This document shows, piece by piece, positions 54,537 to 63,624 of a stretch of 64,000 bases of DNA; position 1 is the first letter of the stretch; every line of letters begins with the position of its first letter. Location of the stretch: positions 1 to 64,000 of the forward strand of contig CAWEIS010000005.1 of the NCBI GenBank assembly GCA_963809205.1. The letters are read 5' to 3'. A model generated the notes under the pieces. The model was not told where the DNA came from and made no database searches. It worked only from the letters and a program-made list of their open reading frames with translations. The stretch comes from DATLLN01 sp963809205. Lineage in GTDB: Bacteria; Actinomycetota; Thermoleophilia; Gaiellales; JAICJC01. Made by a program: the position numbers and the translations under genes.

Positions 54537-55697
54537 ATGGGGTTCCCGAGCGGAGAGGTGGCGGTCGTCGGCGTCTACGAGTCGCCGCTGCGGCGTGCCC
54601 CGGGCGTCCATCCGTACGCGATCCACGCCGAGTGCATCCTCGGCGCGCTCGCCGACGCCGGCCTCGAGCTGGGCGACGTCGACGGGTTCGCCACGGCGGC
54701 CTCGTTCCCGTCCGAGGGCGGCCTGCAGATGTCGCTGAGCGAGGTCGCCGAGTACATGGGCATCCATCCCCGGTGGTTCGACTCGACGGACATCGGCGGC
54801 GCGGCGTTCATCACGCACGCCGGGCATGCGGCCGTCGCGATCGCCGCCGGCCTGGCCGACGTGGTGGTCGTCAGCTACGCGGCGGCCGGCGCCTCTGGCG
54901 TGCTGCCCTTTCCCGACTACAACACGGCGGCCGCCGGTCCCGGCCAGTGGGAGGTGCCGTACGGCCCGACCACCGTCGCGACGTATGCGCTGGCCGCGAC
55001 CCGCCACGCGCACGACTACGGCACGACGCCTGAGCAGCTCGCCGCGATCGCGGTGCAGTGCCGCGAGAACGCCGCCGGCAACGAGCACGCCCGCTTCCGC
55101 GATCCGATGACCGTCGACGACGTGCTGGCGTCGCCGATGATCGCCGATCCTCTGCACCGCAACGACTGCTGCATCGTGACCGACTCGGGCGGCGCGTTCG
55201 TGCTGGCGTCGCGCCGCCGGGCCGAGCAGCTCTCGTCGACTCCGGTCTACCTGCTGGGATTCGGCGAGGCGCTCGGCCAGGTCTCGATGAGCCAGATGTG
55301 GCCGTTCACGGAGACCGCGGCCGTCGGCTCGGGCGACCGGGCGTTCGCATCCGCCGGGATGAGCCATGACGAGATCGACTGCGCTCAGCTGTACGACAGC
55401 TTCACGATCACCGTGCTGGTCACGCTGGAGTCGCTCGGCTTCTGCGCCCGCGGTGAGGGCGGCGCGTTCGTCGAGTCCGGCGCGCTGGCACCGTCCGGCT
55501 CGCTGCCGATCAACACCGACGGCGGTGGGCTCTCCAGCAACCATCCCGGCCGTCGCGGCGCGCTGTGCATCATCGAGGGAGTCCGCCAGCTGCGCGGCGA
55601 GTCTCCGGGCGTCCGCCTCGACGGGGCGCGCACCTGCCTCGTGCACGGCACCGGCGGCAGCCTGTCCGCCACGGCGACCGCGATCCTGGGAGTCTGA
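54537..55697 (+). CDS. thiolase-like (SCP2/Ltp2-like) protein
   Basis: 386 residues with the thiolase fold: 'AVVGVYESPLRRAPGV', 'DIGGAAFITHAGHAAVAIAAGL', 'LYDSFTITVLVTLESLGFC' and 'LSSNHPGRRGALCIIEGVRQLRG'. The N-terminal active-site Cys of degradative thiolases is absent (the position reads GGAAF), as in Ltp2-type proteins, which act as retro-aldolases with a DUF35 partner. The next gene is DUF35, then MaoC, so an aldol-cleaving step in acyl-CoA breakdown is more likely than classical thiolysis. ATG 54537 is used; GTG 54528 is possible. Confidence 0.82.
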   Translation: MGFPSGEVAVVGVYESPLRRAPGVHPYAIHAECILGALADAGLELGDVDGFATAASFPSEGGLQMSLSEVAEYMGIHPRWFDSTDIGGAAFITHAGHAAVAIAAGLADVVVVSYAAAGASGVLPFPDYNTAAAGPGQWEVPYGPTTVATYALAATRHAHDYGTTPEQLAAIAVQCRENAAGNEHARFRDPMTVDDVLASPMIADPLHRNDCCIVTDSGGAFVLASRRRAEQLSSTPVYLLGFGEALGQVSMSQMWPFTETAAVGSGDRAFASAGMSHDEIDCAQLYDSFTITVLVTLESLGFCARGEGGAFVESGALAPSGSLPINTDGGGLSSNHPGRRGALCIIEGVRQLRGESPGVRLDGARTCLVHGTGGSLSATATAILGV

Positions 55698-55698
55698 C

Positions 55699-56104
55699 GT
55701 GGACGCGATGCCGAAGCCACGACCGCACATCGACGCGCTCTCCGAGGAGTTCTGGGCGGCGGCGCGCGGCGGCCGGCTGCTGATCCAGCGATGCGAGCGG
55801 TGCGGCGAGCATCAGTGGTACCCGCGCGCCCACTGCCTGCGGTGCGGCGGTCAGCCGGAGTGGGTCGACGCCTCCGGGCGGGGCGTCGTCCATACGTTCG
55901 CGATCGTCCGCCGGTCGACCAACGCCGAGTTCACGCCGGACACGCCGTACGTGTTCGCGATCATCGCGCTGGAGGAGGGCGTGCGGATGGCCGCGCGGGT
56001 GGTCGATGTGCCGCTCGGAAGACGTGCGCTGCGAGCTGCCGGTGCGGGTCGTCTTTCCGCCCGGCGACGATGAGACACCCCTTCCCTGCTTCACAGGAGG
56101 CTGA
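55699..56104 (+). CDS. DUF35 OB-fold/zinc-ribbon protein, one frameshift
   Basis: 134 residues when an extra base near 56017 is removed. The N-terminal rubredoxin-like zinc ribbon has 'CERCGEHQWYPRAHCLRCGG' (four Cys). The OB fold follows ('GRGVVHTFAIVRR' and 'AARVVDVPLEDVRCELPVRV'). Such proteins bind CoA thioesters and act as partners of thiolase-like enzymes. It begins right after the thiolase-like gene. Confidence 0.85.
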
Positions 56105-56105
56105 C

Positions 56106-56558
56106 GTGCCGACCTACCTCGAGGATCTGGCGCCGGGCGACGAGTTCCGCTCCGCCGGCCGGACGGTGACGGAGAGCGACATCATGGCGTTCGCCGGCGT
56201 CTCCGGCGACTTCAACCGGCTGCACACCGACGAGCCGTGGGTGCGCGAGAACACGCCGTTCGAGGGTCGCATCGCCCACGGGCTGCTGGTGCTGGCGATG
56301 TCGAGCGGGCTGGCGACGCCGGGCCTCGACGACGTCGAGATCATCGCCTATCTGGAGGAGACTCGGCGGTTCACGGGCCCAACGTACCCGGGCGACACGA
56401 TCCAGGTGCTGTGCCGCATCGACGATGTGCGGCCGAGCGGCTCGCGGCCGACGATGGGCGTCGTCTCGCTCGACGTCGAGGTGCGCAACCAGCGCGACGA
56501 GGCCGTCCAGTCGGGCCGCGACGTGTGGCTGGTCGCGCGCCGGCCGGAGGCGGCATAG
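56106..56558 (+). CDS. MaoC-like enoyl-CoA hydratase
   Basis: 150 residues, hot-dog fold. 'VSGDFNRLHTDEPWVRENTPF' gives the hydratase-2 Asp and His, and 'RIAHGLLVLAMSSGL' continues the motif. It likely hydrates the enoyl-CoA made by the acyl-CoA dehydrogenase. The GTG is one base after the DUF35 stop, and its stop is directly followed by the SDR ATG. Confidence 0.88.
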   Translation: MPTYLEDLAPGDEFRSAGRTVTESDIMAFAGVSGDFNRLHTDEPWVRENTPFEGRIAHGLLVLAMSSGLATPGLDDVEIIAYLEETRRFTGPTYPGDTIQVLCRIDDVRPSGSRPTMGVVSLDVEVRNQRDEAVQSGRDVWLVARRPEAA

Positions 56559-57293
56559 ATGGCCGGCCTGGACGGCAAGGTCGCGCTGGTCACCGGCGCC
56601 GGGTCGGGGATCGGCGCGGCGGTCGCCCGGCGGCTGGCCGCGGACGGCGCATCGCTGATGCTGGCCGACCTCAGCTGCGATGCGGCCGCCGGCGTCGCGG
56701 CTGCGCTCGGCGACCGCGCCGCGTCGTGTGCCGTCGACGTCAGCCGGAGGGCGGACTGGGAGGCGGCGGTCGGCGAGACGGTCGGCGAGCTGGGAGGTCT
56801 CGACCTGCTCGTCAACTGCGCCGGCATCACCCGCGACCGAACGTTGCTCAAGATGACCGACGACGAGTGGCGCGCCGTGATCGACGTGCACCTGACCGGC
56901 ACATGGCTGGGGTGCCAGCACGCCGTGCCGGCGATGCGCGACCGCGGCGGCGGGGCGATCGTCAACATCTCGTCGGAGGCGCGGCACGGGTCGTTCGGCC
57001 AGGCGAACTATGCGTCCGCCAAGGCGGGCATCGTCGCCCTGACGCGCACCGTGGCGCTCGAGCACTCGCGCCACGGCGTTCGCTGCAACGCGGTCGCCCC
57101 CGGGCCGGTGAACACGCCGATGCTGGACGCGGTGCCGGAGGAGGTCAAGCTCGGCTGGCTGCCGCAGATTCCGATGCGCCGCTTCGCGGAGCCGGACGAG
57201 ATCGCCGCGGTCGTCGCGTTCCTGGTCTCGGACGACGCGTCGTACGTGACCGGCCAGTGCGTCGCGGTCGACGGCGGGAGCACGTGGACCTGA
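56559..57293 (+). CDS. short-chain dehydrogenase (FabG-like 3-hydroxyacyl-CoA dehydrogenase)
   Basis: 244 residues. NAD(P) motif 'VTGAGSGIGAAVARRLA', 'NCAGITRD' and the catalytic Ser-Tyr-Lys in 'NISSEAR' and 'YASAKAG'. Rossmann fold, no membrane part. In this operon it would oxidise the hydroxyacyl-CoA. Its last codons overlap the GTG of the CoA ligase. Confidence 0.9.
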   Translation: MAGLDGKVALVTGAGSGIGAAVARRLAADGASLMLADLSCDAAAGVAAALGDRAASCAVDVSRRADWEAAVGETVGELGGLDLLVNCAGITRDRTLLKMTDDEWRAVIDVHLTGTWLGCQHAVPAMRDRGGGAIVNISSEARHGSFGQANYASAKAGIVALTRTVALEHSRHGVRCNAVAPGPVNTPMLDAVPEEVKLGWLPQIPMRRFAEPDEIAAVVAFLVSDDASYVTGQCVAVDGGSTWT

Positions 57294-59365
57294 CGCGGTC
57301 GCTCGACCCGCTGTTCGCCCCGTCGTCGGTCGTCGTGTACGGGGCCTCCGACGTCCACGGGTCGTGGGGCCGGGCGGTGGCCGAGCGGCTGCTGCGCGGC
57401 GAGCCGGAGCGGCCGGTCTACTTCGTCAGCGAGCGCCGGCCGGAGGTGCTGGGACGGGCGACGGTGTCCTCGCTCGAGGGGCTGCCCGAGGTGCCGGAGC
57501 TGGCCGTGCTGGTCGTCCCGTCGCGGGTGCTGCCGGACGTGGCCGACCAGGTGCTCGGCGCAGGCGTCCGCGCGGTCGTCGCGATCGCCGCGGGGTTCGG
57601 CGAGACCGGCGAGGCGGGCCGAGAGGTCGAGCGGCGGATGGCACGGGCTGCGCATGAGGCCGGGGCGGTGCTGCTCGGCCCGAACTGCATGGGCGTCGTC
57701 GACACGAGCAGCGGTCTGCACGCGGCTCCGTGGATCGACCTGCCGGCCGGCGACGTAGCGTTCGTCTCCCAGTCGGGCAACCTGAGCATCGATTTCGGCG
57801 ACCGGGCGCGCGATCTGGCGCTGGGCTTCTCGCGCTTCGTCTCGGTCGGCAACCAGGCGGACGTCACGGTCGCCGAGGTGCTGATCGACTGCGTGTCGCA
57901 CGAGCAGACCCGCGCCGTCGCTGTGTACTGCGAGGCGTTCCCCGACGGCCGTGCGTTCGGCCGGGCCGCGCTCGCGCTCCGCGAGGCGGGCAAGCCGGTG
58001 GTGCTGCTGGCGCCGGGCCGGTCGGCGGCCGGTGCGCGGGCCGCGCTGTCGCACACCGGCGCGCTGGTCGGCGACTCGGCCGTGGTCGACGCGATGTGCG
58101 CCGCGTGCGGTGCGGTGCGGGTCTGGACGCCCAGGGAGATGGCCGAGGCGGTGGCGGCGCTGCGGGCCCTGCCGGCGCCGCGCGGCCGCCGCGTCGGGGT
58201 GATCACGACGGGTGGAGGCAACGGCGTGATCGCATCCGATGCCGTCGTTGCAGCCGGACTGGATGTGCCGGTGCTGCCGGCCGAGACCGCGCAACTGATC
58301 GCCGGCGCGGTGCCGCAGTCCGCGTCCACCGACAACCCGGTCGATCTGATCGGTGCGACGCTCAGCGACGCGGGCAACCTGGTCTCGGTGGCCGGCCTCC
58401 TGCTCGACTCCGGCGCCGTCGACGCAGTGGCCGTCACCGGATCGCCGTTCTCGATGTGGTTCGACGCCGACGAGTCGCTGGCGGGCCTCGAGCGTGACTC
58501 GGTCGCCGGCTTTCGGGAGCTGGTCGACCGGACGGCGATGCCGGTGGTGTTCACGACCGACCGCCCATCGTCGCCGTCGGTGACCGAGGCAATCGCCGCG
58601 GGCCTCATCGTCCATCGTGACATCGAATCGGCGGCGCGGGCGCTGCGCGTCGCCTGGGACGCCGCCGCCGACCCCTCCGGCGTGCCGGACGAGCCGGCCG
58701 CCGAGCGACCGGTGAGCGAGACCGGGTACTGGGCGGCGCGCGACGCGGTCGCGGCGATCGGGATCCCGGTCCCGCCCGCCGAGCTCGTCCATGATCCTGG
58801 TCAGGCGCTCGCGGCCGCGGGCCGGCTTGGCTACCCGGTCGTGCTCAAGGCGCTCGCCGGCGAGCACAAGTCGGACGCCGGTGGCGTCGCGCTCGGCATC
58901 GAGGACGAGGCCGCGCTGGAGCAGGCGATCGCCGTGACCGCCGAGCGGCTGGCGCCGGGCGCGTGGACGGTCGAGCAGATGCTCGACGCCGGGCCCTCGG
59001 CCGAGCTGTTGCTGGGGTGCCGGCGCGACCCCGCCTTCGGGTGCGTGGCCGTCGCCGGTTCGGGCGGGACGTTGGCAGAGCTGACCGCGGACACCGCCGT
59101 CGCGCTGGCCCCGGTCGATGCCGACGGCGCGCTGCGGCTGCTGGCGGGGCTGCGGTGTTCGGCCCTGCTCGATGGATATCGCGGCGGCCCGGCGCTCGCG
59201 GCCGGCCAGGCGGCCGAGGCGCTCGCCGCGCTCAGCCGGTTCGCCGCCGCGCATCCCGAGATCGCCGAGATCGAGATCAACCCGCTGGTGGTCGCGGCCG
59301 GCGGAGCCTGGGCGCTCGACGCTCGCATCATCCTCGAACAGGGAGGCAGCCATGGCCGACGTTGA
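57284..59365 (+). CDS. ADP-forming acyl-CoA ligase (acetate--CoA ligase family, fused subunits)
   Basis: 693 residues, both subunits in one chain. N-terminal CoA-binding part ('VVVYGASDVHGSWGRAVAE'), a 'LLGPNCMGVV' loop, 'VSQSGNLSIDFGDRA', a phosphohistidine-type 'ALSHTGALVGD', then an ATP-grasp domain ('YPVVLKALAGEHKSDAGGVALG'). It conserves a thioester as ATP or activates an acid. The GTG start lies inside the SDR stop region, so it is coupled. Confidence 0.85.
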   Translation: MDLTRSLDPLFAPSSVVVYGASDVHGSWGRAVAERLLRGEPERPVYFVSERRPEVLGRATVSSLEGLPEVPELAVLVVPSRVLPDVADQVLGAGVRAVVAIAAGFGETGEAGREVERRMARAAHEAGAVLLGPNCMGVVDTSSGLHAAPWIDLPAGDVAFVSQSGNLSIDFGDRARDLALGFSRFVSVGNQADVTVAEVLIDCVSHEQTRAVAVYCEAFPDGRAFGRAALALREAGKPVVLLAPGRSAAGARAALSHTGALVGDSAVVDAMCAACGAVRVWTPREMAEAVAALRALPAPRGRRVGVITTGGGNGVIASDAVVAAGLDVPVLPAETAQLIAGAVPQSASTDNPVDLIGATLSDAGNLVSVAGLLLDSGAVDAVAVTGSPFSMWFDADESLAGLERDSVAGFRELVDRTAMPVVFTTDRPSSPSVTEAIAAGLIVHRDIESAARALRVAWDAAADPSGVPDEPAAERPVSETGYWAARDAVAAIGIPVPPAELVHDPGQALAAAGRLGYPVVLKALAGEHKSDAGGVALGIEDEAALEQAIAVTAERLAPGAWTVEQMLDAGPSAELLLGCRRDPAFGCVAVAGSGGTLAELTADTAVALAPVDADGALRLLAGLRCSALLDGYRGGPALAAGQAAEALAALSRFAAAHPEIAEIEINPLVVAAGGAWALDARIILEQGGSHGRR

Positions 59366-60488
59366 CGACGAGCTCGTCGAGCTCGCCCACGACTTCGCCG
59401 AGCGCGAGATGCGGCCGCAGGCCGCCGGCTACGACGAGTCCGGGGAGTTCCCGTGGGACATCGTGCACCGGGCCGCCGAGCTCGGTCTCGCCAGCTACGA
59501 CCTGCCCGAGGAGTACGGCGGCGGTGGCGTGTCGAGCCTGCTGACCGGCGCGCGGATCATCGAGGAGCTGGCGTGGGGCGACGCGCCGATGGCCGGCTGC
59601 ATCGGCGGCGGCGGATTCTTCGCCGGCCCGATCGTCGCCATGGGAGACGACGTGCAGAAGGAGCGGTGGGTGACGCCGCTGTGCACGGAGCGGCCGCCGA
59701 TCGGCGCGCTGGCCACCACCGAGCCCGAGGTCGGGTCCGACGCAGCGGCGATGACATCGCACGCCCGGCGCAACGAGACGGACGACGGCTACCTGCTGAA
59801 CGGCCAGAAGACGTGGATCTCGAACGCGCCGGTGGCCGACCTGTACCTGGTGTTCGCGACCGTCGCCCCGGGGACGCGGTCGAAGGGGATCACCGCGTTC
59901 GTTCTCGAGCGCGGCGACCCGGGCTTCGAGATCGGCCGCAAGCTGCCCAAGATGGGCGCCCGCTGCTACCCCGCCGGCGAGCTGTTCTTCACCGACTGCG
60001 CGCTGCCCGACGACCGCCGGATCGGGGACGAGGGCCAGGGGTTCTACGGCGTCATGCGCTGGTTCGACGTGACGCGCGTGCAGCTGGCGGCGAACTCGAT
60101 CGGCATCGGCCGGGCGGCACTGGAGTACGCGGTCGAGTACGCCAAGCAGCGGCACGCATTCGGCAAGGCGATCCACGAGTTCCAGGCCGTGTCGTTCCGG
60201 CTGGTCGATGCGCGGATGAAGCTCGACCAGGCGCGGCTGATGGCCCACCACGCCGCCCGGCTGGCCGACGCCGGGATGAGCTTCTCGACCGAGGCGTCGA
60301 TGGCCAAGCTGGCGGCCTCCGAGGCCGCCTGGTTCTCGACCTGGGCGTGCTGTCAGACGCTGGGCGGCTACTCGTACTCGACCGAGTACCCGGCCGAGCG
60401 CTGGCTGCGCAACGCCAAGCTCGAGGAGCTGTACGAGGGCACCAACGACATCCAGCGGCTGATCATCTCCCGCAGCATGTTCGGGTAG
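59352..60488 (+). CDS. acyl-CoA dehydrogenase
   Basis: 378-residue FAD enzyme, last of the operon. 'EEYGGGGVSSLL', 'ALATTEPEVGSDAAAM', 'KTWISNAPVADLYLVFA' and 'LEELYEGTNDIQRL' (catalytic base Glu362) are the standard blocks. GGGAGG is just before the ATG, which lies inside the end of the ligase gene. It would form the enoyl-CoA used by MaoC. A set of inverted repeats follows its stop. Confidence 0.92.
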   Translation: MADVDDELVELAHDFAEREMRPQAAGYDESGEFPWDIVHRAAELGLASYDLPEEYGGGGVSSLLTGARIIEELAWGDAPMAGCIGGGGFFAGPIVAMGDDVQKERWVTPLCTERPPIGALATTEPEVGSDAAAMTSHARRNETDDGYLLNGQKTWISNAPVADLYLVFATVAPGTRSKGITAFVLERGDPGFEIGRKLPKMGARCYPAGELFFTDCALPDDRRIGDEGQGFYGVMRWFDVTRVQLAANSIGIGRAALEYAVEYAKQRHAFGKAIHEFQAVSFRLVDARMKLDQARLMAHHAARLADAGMSFSTEASMAKLAASEAAWFSTWACCQTLGGYSYSTEYPAERWLRNAKLEELYEGTNDIQRLIISRSMFG

Positions 60489-60492
60489 CACA

Positions 60493-60562
60493 GTTCTCCA
60501 GAACGTCACCGTCGGTGAACCCCCCTGAAACGGGAGGACCGGCTACGTTGCGGCCGTTTCAG
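60493..60562 (+). terminator. cluster of inverted repeats after the acyl-CoA operon
   Basis: Three nested repeats: GTTC-TCCA-GAAC (60493-60504), TCACC-GTC-GGTGA (60506-60518) and CTGAAACGG/CCGTTTCAG (60525-60533 and 60554-60562, 20-base loop). They end 24 bases before the DUF839 start, so they may be a terminator, an attenuator or a leader structure. Confidence 0.45.
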
Positions 60563-60586
60563 AACCCGTCAAATCGAGGAGGATCA

Positions 60587-62122
60587 ATGGGATCTGGCAA
60601 GCGGCTAGGAGCGGCGGCCGCGGTCTGTGCGGCGCTTGGGGTGTGCGCCGGGCCGGCGACCGCTCTACCGATCGGCGTTCCCAGTGCAAACCCTGACGCG
60701 GGCACCCTGCCAAACAAGATCGTCAACGGCTACCAACTTGTGAAGACCGCGGTCGGCAGTGATCCATTGGAAAACCCGTCCGGTCCGATCACCACGTTCG
60801 GCCGGCTGAGCGACGACACGGCGACGGAGCCGGACGGCAACACCTATCTGGTGCTGCCCGGCGGCGTCGGCGGACCGACGCACGGCTACGACTACGGCCA
60901 CCACTTCGTGTTCCAGGGCCATGAGAACGGCGACGACCTCGCCTACATCACGCGGGTCAATCTCGACGTCTCCGACCCGGCGCACCGGATCACGCTGCTG
61001 ACCCCGACCGGGGCGGACGGGCTGACCCATTTCAGTGCGCTCGACGGCACCACGTGGGATCCGTTCACGCGGACGCTGCTGTTCACCCAGGAGAACGGGC
61101 CGGACGGCGGCGTGGTCGAGCTGAAGCCGGACGGCTCGGCGCTGCACACGCTCGACGGCGTGATCGGCAAGGGCAGCTACGAGGGCATCCGCGTCGACGA
61201 CCACGGCAACCTGATCATCGACGAGGACGAGGGCGGCACCACGCTGAACACCGATCCCAACGACCCGTCCAGCCCGACGGGACCGCGGCAGCCGAACTCG
61301 TTCGTCTACCGGTTCGTGCCGAACGACCGTTCCGACCTGAGCGCGGGCGGTGTGCTGCAGGCGCTGCAGGTGACGGTCAACGGGACGCCGGTGATCTTCC
61401 ACCCGAACGATCCGGTCGGCGACACGTTCACGTCGCAGGGGCAGCTGAGGATCAACGCGCCTGGCACCTCGTGGCCGGTGCGATGGGTGACGCTGCACAA
61501 CACGGCGGCCGACGGGTTCTTGCCGTTCGACGCCAACGCGGCCGCGAAGGCGGCGGGGGCGACGCCGTTCAAGCGGCCTGAGAACGGCGGGTTCCAGCCG
61601 GGCAGCGACTTCCGGACGTACGTGTTCGACGCGACCGGCGACACGGACGCGGACGTTGCGCTGGCGCCCGCCGTGGTCGCCCGCGGCGGCTGGGGAGCGC
61701 TCTACAGGCTGCACTTCAACACGAGCGGCCGGGGCGGCCGGATCTCGATCGCGGTGCTCGGCAACTCCGTGCACTCGTCGTTCGACACGCTCGCGTTCGC
61801 CTCGAGCAACACGTTCCTGACCGGCGAGGATCGCGGCAACACGCTCCACGGGCAGCTGAACGCGCTGGACTCGGTGTGGCGGTACCGGCTCGGGGATCCC
61901 AACGGCCAGCGGTTCATCGCGCTCGGCCGGGACCCGATCTCGCTGTCCGAGGGCGAGGACAACGAGCCAACCGGTGTCGAGGTCGGCAACGGCAACGACA
62001 AGCCGGCGGGTATGAAGGGCACGCTGGCGTCGTTGACGAAGGCGCGCTCGTTCATCACCCAGCAGCACGGCCAGAACACGCTCTGGGAGATCGTCCGCAC
62101 GTTCGCCCGCCAGCCGGGCTGA
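60587..62122 (+). CDS. exported DUF839/PhoX-like protein
   Basis: 511 residues. Signal peptide about 1-27 ('AAAAVCAALGVCAGPATA'). The rest is a repeated beta-rich fold with 'NGHxxx'-like segments ('FQGHENGDDLAYITRVNLD', 'DDHGNLIIDEDEGG') and 'EPTGVEVGNG' near the end, as in the DUF839 family, some of which are PhoX-type calcium-dependent phosphatases. The catalytic Tat motif and full phosphatase residues are not clear, so only a family-level call is made. AGGAGG precedes the ATG. Confidence 0.75.
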   Translation: MGSGKRLGAAAAVCAALGVCAGPATALPIGVPSANPDAGTLPNKIVNGYQLVKTAVGSDPLENPSGPITTFGRLSDDTATEPDGNTYLVLPGGVGGPTHGYDYGHHFVFQGHENGDDLAYITRVNLDVSDPAHRITLLTPTGADGLTHFSALDGTTWDPFTRTLLFTQENGPDGGVVELKPDGSALHTLDGVIGKGSYEGIRVDDHGNLIIDEDEGGTTLNTDPNDPSSPTGPRQPNSFVYRFVPNDRSDLSAGGVLQALQVTVNGTPVIFHPNDPVGDTFTSQGQLRINAPGTSWPVRWVTLHNTAADGFLPFDANAAAKAAGATPFKRPENGGFQPGSDFRTYVFDATGDTDADVALAPAVVARGGWGALYRLHFNTSGRGGRISIAVLGNSVHSSFDTLAFASSNTFLTGEDRGNTLHGQLNALDSVWRYRLGDPNGQRFIALGRDPISLSEGEDNEPTGVEVGNGNDKPAGMKGTLASLTKARSFITQQHGQNTLWEIVRTFARQPG

Positions 62123-62135
62123 GCCGCGCGCAACA

Positions 62136-62162
62136 GGGGCCGGCCGGTGGGCGGCCGGCCCC
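62136..62162 (+). terminator. hairpin after DUF839 gene
   Basis: Perfect 11-bp arms GGGGCCGGCCG / CGGCCGGCCCC with loop GTGGG, 13 bases after the stop and 31 before the next start. Confidence 0.65.
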
Positions 62163-62193
62163 CTCCGGTGGCGAGCTTGGCATACTGGCGGCG

Positions 62194-62730
62194 ATGACCC
62201 GCTACGTCGGATTCCTGCGCGGCATCAATGTCGGCAAGGCGAAGCGGCTGGCGATGGCCGACCTGCGGGAGCTCTGCGAGGAGCTCGGCATGGAGGGCGT
62301 GCGCACGCAGGGCCAGAGCGGCAACCTGGTCTTCGACTCCACGCTGTCCGCTCGCCGGCTCGAGTCGCAGATCGGCGATGCGATCAGCGAGCGGTTCGGG
62401 ATGGACGTCGTGGTCGTCGTGCGCACGGCTGCGCAACTGGCGGCGGTGATCGAGCGCAACCCGTTCGAGAAGCTGGTCACCGTGCCCAAGTACTCGACCG
62501 TGAGCTTCCTGGCCGGGAAGCCGGCGGCCCGGGCGCTGAGCGACGTCGACCCGGCCGAGTACGAGCCGGAGCGCTTCGAGCTGCACGGCAGCGAGCTGTA
62601 CGTGTGGATGCCTGAAGGGCAGATCAAGAGCCGCCTGAACAAGGTGCTGACCGACGCCAAGCTGGGCGTGGCCGCGACGAACCGCAACTGGAACACCCTC
62701 CACAAGCTGAACGAGATGGCCGCCGCCTGA
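62194..62730 (+). CDS. DUF1697 family protein
   Basis: 178 residues. 'RYVGFLRGINVGKAKRLAMADLRELCEELGMEGVRTQGQSGNLVF' carries the family signature (FLRGINVG, GNLVF), and 'NWNTLHKLNEM' ends it. A small alpha/beta cytoplasmic protein of unknown function. ATG 62194 is the only start near the motif. Confidence 0.88.
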   Translation: MTRYVGFLRGINVGKAKRLAMADLRELCEELGMEGVRTQGQSGNLVFDSTLSARRLESQIGDAISERFGMDVVVVVRTAAQLAAVIERNPFEKLVTVPKYSTVSFLAGKPAARALSDVDPAEYEPERFELHGSELYVWMPEGQIKSRLNKVLTDAKLGVAATNRNWNTLHKLNEMAAA

Positions 62731-62749
62731 GCGGCGGGGAGGAGCCGGA

Positions 62750-63391
62750 CTGGCCCAGGACGACCCACACGCCGCGTTCGCTCGCGAGGCCGCGGCGGAC
62801 GGCGTCGAGCTCAGCGGCGGGGCGTTCGACTGGCTGTCGGAGCAGGGCCACGTCGGCTTCGAGCGGGTGGCGAAGGCCCGGCGCGACCCGGCGATCGTCG
62901 CGCCGGCTCGGGCCGCGATCGAGATCCTCGGGCTGATCTTCGCCCGGTTGCGGGGCGACGTCACCGTGCTGGCCGCGTCGCGGGAGAACCTGCTGCTGCC
63001 GGTCGACCTGGTGCACCAGCCCAGCGGGACGCTGATCCAGGTGGACGGCCCCGAGCACTTCACGTCGTTCCGGCTGACGGCGCTCGAGCTGTATTCGGCC
63101 GATGCCGCGATCGGCTTCGACGCGGGCGAGTACCGGCGTCTCTGTCAGGAGCTCGCGCCCGTCTCCGACGCGATCGCGCGGGGGATGCCGGCCAAGGCGT
63201 TCGGATTTGGCGGCGTCCAGCGAGAGCGTGCCTACCACGACGCGTTGTTCGATCTGGCAACTCCCGCCATGGGGCATCCGCCGCTGCTCCGGGTCGCCGC
63301 CGTTGACGGCGACGGGGCCGCGGCTTACCGGCGGGTGCGCGAGGTGCTGGCGGCGCTCAGCGGCGGCGGGGGTCGATCGACTCATCCGTGA
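62750..63391 (+). CDS. hypothetical protein with possible restriction-nuclease-like fold
   Basis: About 213 residues if it starts at CTG 62750 (GGGGAGGAG eight bases upstream); the first ATG or GTG in frame is at 62867. The part 'PVDLVHQPSGTLIQVDGPEHFTSFRLTALEL' looks like the Asp...(Ile/Leu)-x-Val-Asp-Gly-Pro pattern of RAP/Vsr-like nuclease folds. That is a visual impression. Its end overlaps the convergent zinc-ribbon gene by 35 bases. Confidence 0.55.
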   Translation: MAQDDPHAAFAREAAADGVELSGGAFDWLSEQGHVGFERVAKARRDPAIVAPARAAIEILGLIFARLRGDVTVLAASRENLLLPVDLVHQPSGTLIQVDGPEHFTSFRLTALELYSADAAIGFDAGEYRRLCQELAPVSDAIARGMPAKAFGFGGVQRERAYHDALFDLATPAMGHPPLLRVAAVDGDGAAAYRRVREVLAALSGGGGRSTHP

Positions 63392-63614
63392 TCGCCACGT
63401 TCACGGTCTTGCAGCGCGCGCACTTCACGCGCACCTTCTTCGTCATGTAGGCGCCGTCCATCGACGCCGCGAGGATCGTGCCGCACTGGACGCAGACGTA
63501 GTCGTCGGGGCCGTTGCCGTTGAACACCGGGCGGTCGGGATCGTCCTGGATGGCCGTGCCCCCGTCGCGCGGCACCTCGCCCGGCCGGATCTCGCGCATC
63601 GTGATCCTCGCCAC
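63357..63614 (-). CDS. small zinc-ribbon protein
   Basis: 85 residues. One zinc knuckle-like pair 'CVQCG' and a second 'CARCKT' give a four-Cys site. The N-terminus is basic and disordered. The stop of the CoxG-like gene lies 11 bases upstream, so the two are probably one unit. Confidence 0.65.
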   Translation of the reverse strand: MARITMREIRPGEVPRDGGTAIQDDPDRPVFNGNGPDDYVCVQCGTILAASMDGAYMTKKVRVKCARCKTVNVAITDESIDPRRR

Positions 63615-63624
63615 GCGGCGGCCC

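Noticed and set aside
56237..57283. N-terminal extension of the CoA ligase
   Set aside because: Overlaps the MaoC and SDR genes and is low complexity; the ligase begins at GTG 57284.
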